Positions 59,657 through 64,000 of a DNA stretch of 64,000 bases are shown piece after piece; the stretch's first letter is position 1, and each line of letters begins with the position of its first letter. The translations under genes and the position numbers were made by a program. The notes beneath the pieces are model-generated. The model was not told the origin of the DNA. It searched no databases and saw nothing but the letters and a program-made list of their open reading frames with translations. Source of the stretch: Bacteroidaceae bacterium (GTDB lineage: Bacteria > Bacteroidota > Bacteroidia > Bacteroidales > Bacteroidaceae); assembly GCA_024398435.1 (NCBI GenBank), contig JAKSJD010000002.1, positions 62,001 to 126,000 on the forward strand, written 5' to 3'.

Positions 59657-59770
59657 TGCAGAATGCAGGATGCAGGATTGATTTTCGATGCAGAATGCAG
59701 GATGCAGGATGCAGAATTGATAATTGATAATGTAGAATGTAGAATTGATAATGTAGAATGTAAATAGTAC
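59656..59770. repeat. GCAGGAT/GTAGAAT word tag inside the efflux operon
   Basis: AATGCAGAATGCAGGATGCA words pass into GATAATGTAGAATGTAG words. The tag sits between adaptor and pump genes, showing that such tags are tolerated inside a transcription unit. Confidence 0.75.
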
Positions 59771-59778
59771 TTGATTAG

Positions 59779-62700
59779 ATGAATATATCCGAACTAAGCA
59801 TACGTCGTCCAATCCTCGCATTGGTAATGACACTGGTGATACTCCTTTTCGGAGTCATCGGCTACACCTATCTTGGTGTCCGCGAATATCCTTCGGTGGA
59901 CAACCCAATCATTTCCGTAGATTGCTCATATCCAGGAGCCAATGCCGATGTGATTGAAAATCAGATTACCGAACCTCTCGAACAGAACATCAACGGTATT
60001 CCAGGCATTCGTTCGCTGTCGAGTGTCAGTTCGCAAGGCAGTTGCCGAATTACCGTAGAGTTTGAACTCTCAGTAGATCTTGAGACAGCAGCCAACGACG
60101 TTCGCGACAAGGTGTCGCGTGCCCAGCGTTTCCTGCCTCGCGACTGCGACCCACCTACTGTGTCGAAAGCCGATGCCGATGCCATGCCAATCCTTCAGGT
60201 AGCTCTGCAAAGCGACAAGCGTTCACTTCTCGAACTCAGTGAGATAGCCGACCTTACCGTGAAGGAGCAGCTTCAGACAATCAACGACGTGAGCAGCGTC
60301 AGCATCTGGGGCGAGAAGCGTTACTGTATGCGCCTGTGGCTCGACCCCGTCAAGATGGCGGGATATGGAGTCACACCTGTAGATGTGAAGAACGTGGTGG
60401 ATAGGGAAAACGTGGAACTCCCTTCGGGAAGTATCGAAGGCAACACGGTGGAACTCTCCGTCCGCACCATGGGTTTGATGCACACGGCAAAGGAGTTCAA
60501 CGACCTCGTCATCAAGCGAAACGGCAATCAGATAGTACGTTTCAGCGATATCGGACGAGCAGAACTGGGTCCTGCCGACATCAAGAGCTATATGAAGATG
60601 AACGGAGTGCCGATGGTGGGAGTGGTGGTAGTGCCACAACCGGGAGCCAACCACATCGAGATAGCCGATGCCGTGTATAAGCGTGTGGAGCAGATGAAGA
60701 AGGACATGCCCGAAGACGTGAAATTCACATATAGTTTCGACAACACCAAATTCATCCGTGCATCAATCGACGAAGTGAAGGACACGATTTACGAAGCCTT
60801 CCTACTCGTCATCCTCATCATATTCCTGTTCCTCCGCGACTGGCGCGTCACGCTCATTCCGTGCATCGTCATCCCTATATCGCTCATCGGTTCGTTTTTC
60901 GTCATGTATCTGGCCGGCTACTCCATCAATGTACTCACGATGCTGGCCATCGTACTCTCCGTCGGACTTGTGGTCGACGATGCCATAGTGATGACGGAGA
61001 ACATATATGTGCGAATCGAACGAGGGATGAAACCGCGCGAAGCCGGAATAGAAGGAGCAAAGGAGATATTCTTTGCAGTGGTCTCCACCTCCGTCACATT
61101 GCTCGCCGTGTTCCTGCCAATCGTCTTCATGGACGGAATCACCGGCCGCCTGTTCCGCGAGTTCAGTATCGTGATTGCCGGCACCGTCTGCATCTCCACC
61201 TTCGCCGCCCTTACCATCACACCGATGCTGAGTACGAAAATCCTTGTCCGTCGCGAGAAGAAGAATTTCTTCTATCGATTCACCGAACCATTCTTCGAAG
61301 GCATGAACCGCCACTATGCTGATGGTCTTGCAGCCGTGCTTCGCCATCGATGGGTGGTATTGCCAATAATTGTAGTGTTTGTGGGAGTTATCGTGTGGCT
61401 CTGGACCACCATTCCTGAAGAAATGGCACCGATGGAAGACCGTTCGTCAATCACCATCCGCACTCAAGGCACCGAGGGTGTCAGCTACGAATACATCCGC
61501 GACTATACCGAAGACATCGACCGACTCGTCGATTCCATCTGTCCCGATGCCGACAACATCTCGGCTCGCGTCAGTTCGGGTTCGGGAAATATCCGTGTAA
61601 CACTGAAAGACCTGAACGCCCGCGACTACAGTCAGATGGAAGTGGCAGAGAAGATTACTCAGGCAGTGCAGAAGAAGACCAAGGCACGCTCGTTCGTGCA
61701 GCAGCAGTCGTCGTTCGGAGCTCGCCGAGGCGGTATGCCAATCCAGTATGTGCTTCAATCCACCGATTTGGCCAAACTCCAGAAAGTATTGCCCGAGTTC
61801 CTTCAGAAAGTCAATACCAATCCTACCTTCCGCATGGCCGATGCCGACCTCAAGTTCAGTAAGCCAGAGGCACGCCTCTCCATCGACCGCGACCGCGCCA
61901 GCATTCTCGGAGTGTCCACCCGCGATGTTGCCCAAACACTTCAGTACGGCCTCAGTGGCCAACGAATGGGGTATTTCTATATGAACGGAAAACAATATGA
62001 AATCAAGGGCGAAATCAACCGTCAGAGCCGCAACAAGCCATCCGACCTCAAGGCCATATACATACGCAATAATGACGGCCATATGGTGCAGATGGACAAT
62101 CTAGTCACCCTCAGCGATGGCATCGCGCCTCCACGCCTCTATCGCTACAATCGTTTTGTGTCGGCCACCATCTCAGCAAGTTTGGCCGACGGAAAAACCA
62201 TCGGTGAAGGTCTCGACGAGATGGACAAGATAGCGAAGGAAACCCTCGACGACACCTTCCGCACAGCACTCTCAGGCGACTCGAAAGAGTTTCGCGAGAG
62301 TTCGTCGAGCCTCATGTTTGCATTCATCCTGGCCATCGTGCTCATCTATCTCATCCTAGCCGCCCAGTTCGAGAGCTTCAAGGATCCAGCCATCATCATG
62401 CTCACCGTACCGCTCGCCGTAGCCGGAGCATTGGTATTCATGGCTTTAGGCGGCATCACGATGAATATCTTCAGTCAGATTGGCATCATCATGCTCATAG
62501 GCCTCGTGGCCAAGAATGGAATCCTCATCGTGGAATTCGCCAATCAGAAACAGGAAGCCGGCATCGGCAAGATGGAAGCCATCCGCGAAGCATCTCTCCA
62601 GCGTCTGCGTCCAATCCTCATGACCAGTGCATCCACCGTTCTGGGACTTATCCCATTGGCATTTGCCACAGGCGAAGGCAGCAATCAGCGCATAGCCATG

Positions 62701-62811
62701 GGCGTAGCCGTCGTAGGCGGAATGATTGTCTCCACGTTTATGACCATGTTTGTCGTGCCTGCAATATATAGTTATGTATCCACCGACCGCAAAAACCGCA
62801 AAAACGAATGA
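59779..62811 (+). CDS. RND efflux inner-membrane pump (HAE1/AcrB type)
   Basis: A 1010-aa proton-driven transporter with twelve membrane helices and two large periplasmic loops. The N-terminal SIRRPILALVMTLVILLFGV is typical. The proton-relay Asp pair lies in GLVVDDAIVMTENI (about residues 398-401). The second half repeats the fold (IMLIGLVAKNGILIVEFANQ, ITMNIFSQIGI). The length is normal. It overlaps the tolC-like gene by 4 bases. Drug or lipid substrates cannot be read from sequence. Confidence 0.96.
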   Translation: MNISELSIRRPILALVMTLVILLFGVIGYTYLGVREYPSVDNPIISVDCSYPGANADVIENQITEPLEQNINGIPGIRSLSSVSSQGSCRITVEFELSVDLETAANDVRDKVSRAQRFLPRDCDPPTVSKADADAMPILQVALQSDKRSLLELSEIADLTVKEQLQTINDVSSVSIWGEKRYCMRLWLDPVKMAGYGVTPVDVKNVVDRENVELPSGSIEGNTVELSVRTMGLMHTAKEFNDLVIKRNGNQIVRFSDIGRAELGPADIKSYMKMNGVPMVGVVVVPQPGANHIEIADAVYKRVEQMKKDMPEDVKFTYSFDNTKFIRASIDEVKDTIYEAFLLVILIIFLFLRDWRVTLIPCIVIPISLIGSFFVMYLAGYSINVLTMLAIVLSVGLVVDDAIVMTENIYVRIERGMKPREAGIEGAKEIFFAVVSTSVTLLAVFLPIVFMDGITGRLFREFSIVIAGTVCISTFAALTITPMLSTKILVRREKKNFFYRFTEPFFEGMNRHYADGLAAVLRHRWVVLPIIVVFVGVIVWLWTTIPEEMAPMEDRSSITIRTQGTEGVSYEYIRDYTEDIDRLVDSICPDADNISARVSSGSGNIRVTLKDLNARDYSQMEVAEKITQAVQKKTKARSFVQQQSSFGARRGGMPIQYVLQSTDLAKLQKVLPEFLQKVNTNPTFRMADADLKFSKPEARLSIDRDRASILGVSTRDVAQTLQYGLSGQRMGYFYMNGKQYEIKGEINRQSRNKPSDLKAIYIRNNDGHMVQMDNLVTLSDGIAPPRLYRYNRFVSATISASLADGKTIGEGLDEMDKIAKETLDDTFRTALSGDSKEFRESSSSLMFAFILAIVLIYLILAAQFESFKDPAIIMLTVPLAVAGALVFMALGGITMNIFSQIGIIMLIGLVAKNGILIVEFANQKQEAGIGKMEAIREASLQRLRPILMTSASTVLGLIPLAFATGEGSNQRIAMGVAVVGGMIVSTFMTMFVVPAIYSYVSTDRKNRKNE

Positions 62812-64000
62812 AACGAACAGTCATACTTTCCCTTTTAGGATTAGCCACCACATGGGTGCCAGTGTCGGCACAATCGCTGAAGGAATGCATCGAAACAGCA
62901 CTCGAAAACAACTATGAGATGCGTCTTGTGCGCAACGAAGAAGAGATTGCCCACAACAATGCCACATGGGCCAATGCCGGCGCACTGCCTACAGTTGATG
63001 CCACAGCCACATACCGTCCGTCGGTCACCACGTTTGAACGCACCACTCCACGCTCTGGTGCGGCAGTCACGGAACATGGCGGTTTCGACAACGCCCTCTC
63101 GGCTGGAGTCGCACTCAATTGGACACTCTTCGACGGATTCAAGATTCAAACCACCCACCGTCAGCTCCTCCTGCTCGAAAAGCAAAGCGAGATATCCACA
63201 CGCATGGCAGTCGAAGACCTTGTGGCCGACATCGCATCCGAATACTACAACTGCGTGCAGCAACAGATTCGCCTCTCCAACTACCTCTCCACGATGGAGC
63301 TTTCGCGCGAACAACTGCGAATAGCACAGCTCAACTACGATATCGGACGATTCTCCGGACTCGACTATCAGTTGGCACGTTCCGATTTCCATAACGACAG
63401 TTCCGCGTTTGTACGCCAAACCGAAGCAGTGGCAAAGAGCCAGATACGCCTCAACCAACTGATGGCAAATGCCGACCTCAACCATCCACTCCTTATTCCA
63501 GATACCGATATCGTCGTGCGTACCGACCTTCTCCTGCCAACACTTTTGGAACACACTCTCCAGAGCAACAGCAGCCTTCTCTATGCCCAGCAAAACTCAC
63601 AGATGGCCGAACTTGACTACAAGAAAATTCTCTCACGCTACTATCCTTATCTGAAACTCAGCGGACAGTACGGCTACGATGCCAATTTCTATGGCCGAGG
63701 AGCCACACGCGACCGCAGCAGCCTTGCTTTCAGCGGAGGAATCACCGTAGGGTTCAACCTCTTCGATGCTAATCGTAAGCGAGAGCGCAAGAATGCCCAA
63801 CTGACAATCCGCAATCAGGAGATACTCCTCCAGCAGCTCCGTCTCGACCTTCAAGCCGAGCTCACTACATGTTATCAAGCCTACCGTACCAATATAGAAC
63901 TGCTCTCGCTTCAGCGCGAAAACCTTAAAATCGCACAGCGAAACTACGACAGCGCACTCCAGCGATATAAACTCGGTGACCTCTCTGGACTCGACCTCCG
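62808..64000 (+). CDS. TolC-family outer-membrane efflux protein (3' end outside window)
   Basis: The first 397 codons of an outer-membrane channel. The signal peptide ends PVSAQS. The SLKECIETALENNYEMRLVR start, the ALSAGVALNWTLFDGFKIQT strand, the INYDIGRFSGLDYQLA-like repeat and, in the second half, SFSGGITVGFNLFDANRKRE are the paired OEP repeats. The start codon overlaps the pump stop (ATGA). It completes the tripartite pump. The remaining ~40 codons lie beyond the window. Confidence 0.95.
   Translation, partial: MKRTVILSLLGLATTWVPVSAQSLKECIETALENNYEMRLVRNEEEIAHNNATWANAGALPTVDATATYRPSVTTFERTTPRSGAAVTEHGGFDNALSAGVALNWTLFDGFKIQTTHRQLLLLEKQSEISTRMAVEDLVADIASEYYNCVQQQIRLSNYLSTMELSREQLRIAQLNYDIGRFSGLDYQLARSDFHNDSSAFVRQTEAVAKSQIRLNQLMANADLNHPLLIPDTDIVVRTDLLLPTLLEHTLQSNSSLLYAQQNSQMAELDYKKILSRYYPYLKLSGQYGYDANFYGRGATRDRSSLAFSGGITVGFNLFDANRKRERKNAQLTIRNQEILLQQLRLDLQAELTTCYQAYRTNIELLSLQRENLKIAQRNYDSALQRYKLGDLSGLDL

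Overview
The window looks like chromosome from a Prevotella-like member of the Bacteroidales. Supporting signs are the repeated Bacteroidetes-type promoter boxes (TAnnTTTG, often with TTTG about 19 bases upstream), a fused MurF-alanine racemase, a GSCFA protein, a DUF4954 protein, a GH97 enzyme, large exported proteins ending in a shared P-K-G...KVLVK tail, and coding regions of moderate GC separated by AT-rich spacers. No rRNA, tRNA, CRISPR array, integrase or transposase was seen.

Layout. 1-3319: iorA (cut by the window edge), an omega-amidase-type nitrilase, a small-RNA candidate and a LicD-family gene. 3418-10629: a leftward series of metG, pyrH and, upstream, five co-directional genes that form a likely surface or polymer module (VTC-domain polymerase-like protein, DUF4956 membrane protein, DUF2490 barrel, small exported tail protein, Cthe_2159-like beta-helix protein). 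10817-17338: rightward hflX, DUF4954, M16 protease lipoprotein and GNAT. 17339-19431: an AT-rich accessory patch with two unknown membrane proteins and a Bor-like lipoprotein. 19548-25781: leftward barrel plus TPR pair, dprA and thioesterase. 25927-29512: GSCFA, murF-alr and a small conserved protein. 29591-33116: a small lipoprotein, a gene-free stretch with tandem small-RNA-like promoter and terminator pairs, a 50-residue peptide and a 724-residue surface protein. 33461-37206: GH97 and a second Cthe_2159-like protein.

37334-51925 is an accessory, largely AT-rich island. It starts with a VapE-type ATPase bracketed by ~105-bp imperfect inverted repeats. A DNA phosphorothioation operon follows: dndC, dndD, dndE, a PLD-helicase, a 67-aa protein, a second SMC-like ATPase, a dnd-associated protein 4-like protein and a stand-alone putative sulfur-recognition domain. 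Small unknown genes, a decayed RhuM gene and a four-helix-bundle protein complete it. 52056-64000: a CE1-type esterase, a 1264-residue multi-module surface protein, a lipoprotein, and a tripartite RND efflux operon (adaptor, pump, TolC-type channel cut by the window end).

The most unusual signal is in the spacers. At least four loci carry arrays of degenerate repeats locked to an exact 22-base period, with recurring cores (TATAATGTT, TATGGTTCG, TATAGAAAT, GCGGTTCAT, CGCGAAACT), several of them ending in a T-run. I know of no named element that matches them. Other spacers carry simple-word tags (CTAGG, GCAGGAT, GTTATAAGA, GGTTAGTGG, TTCAAGGTTC) that recur through the window.
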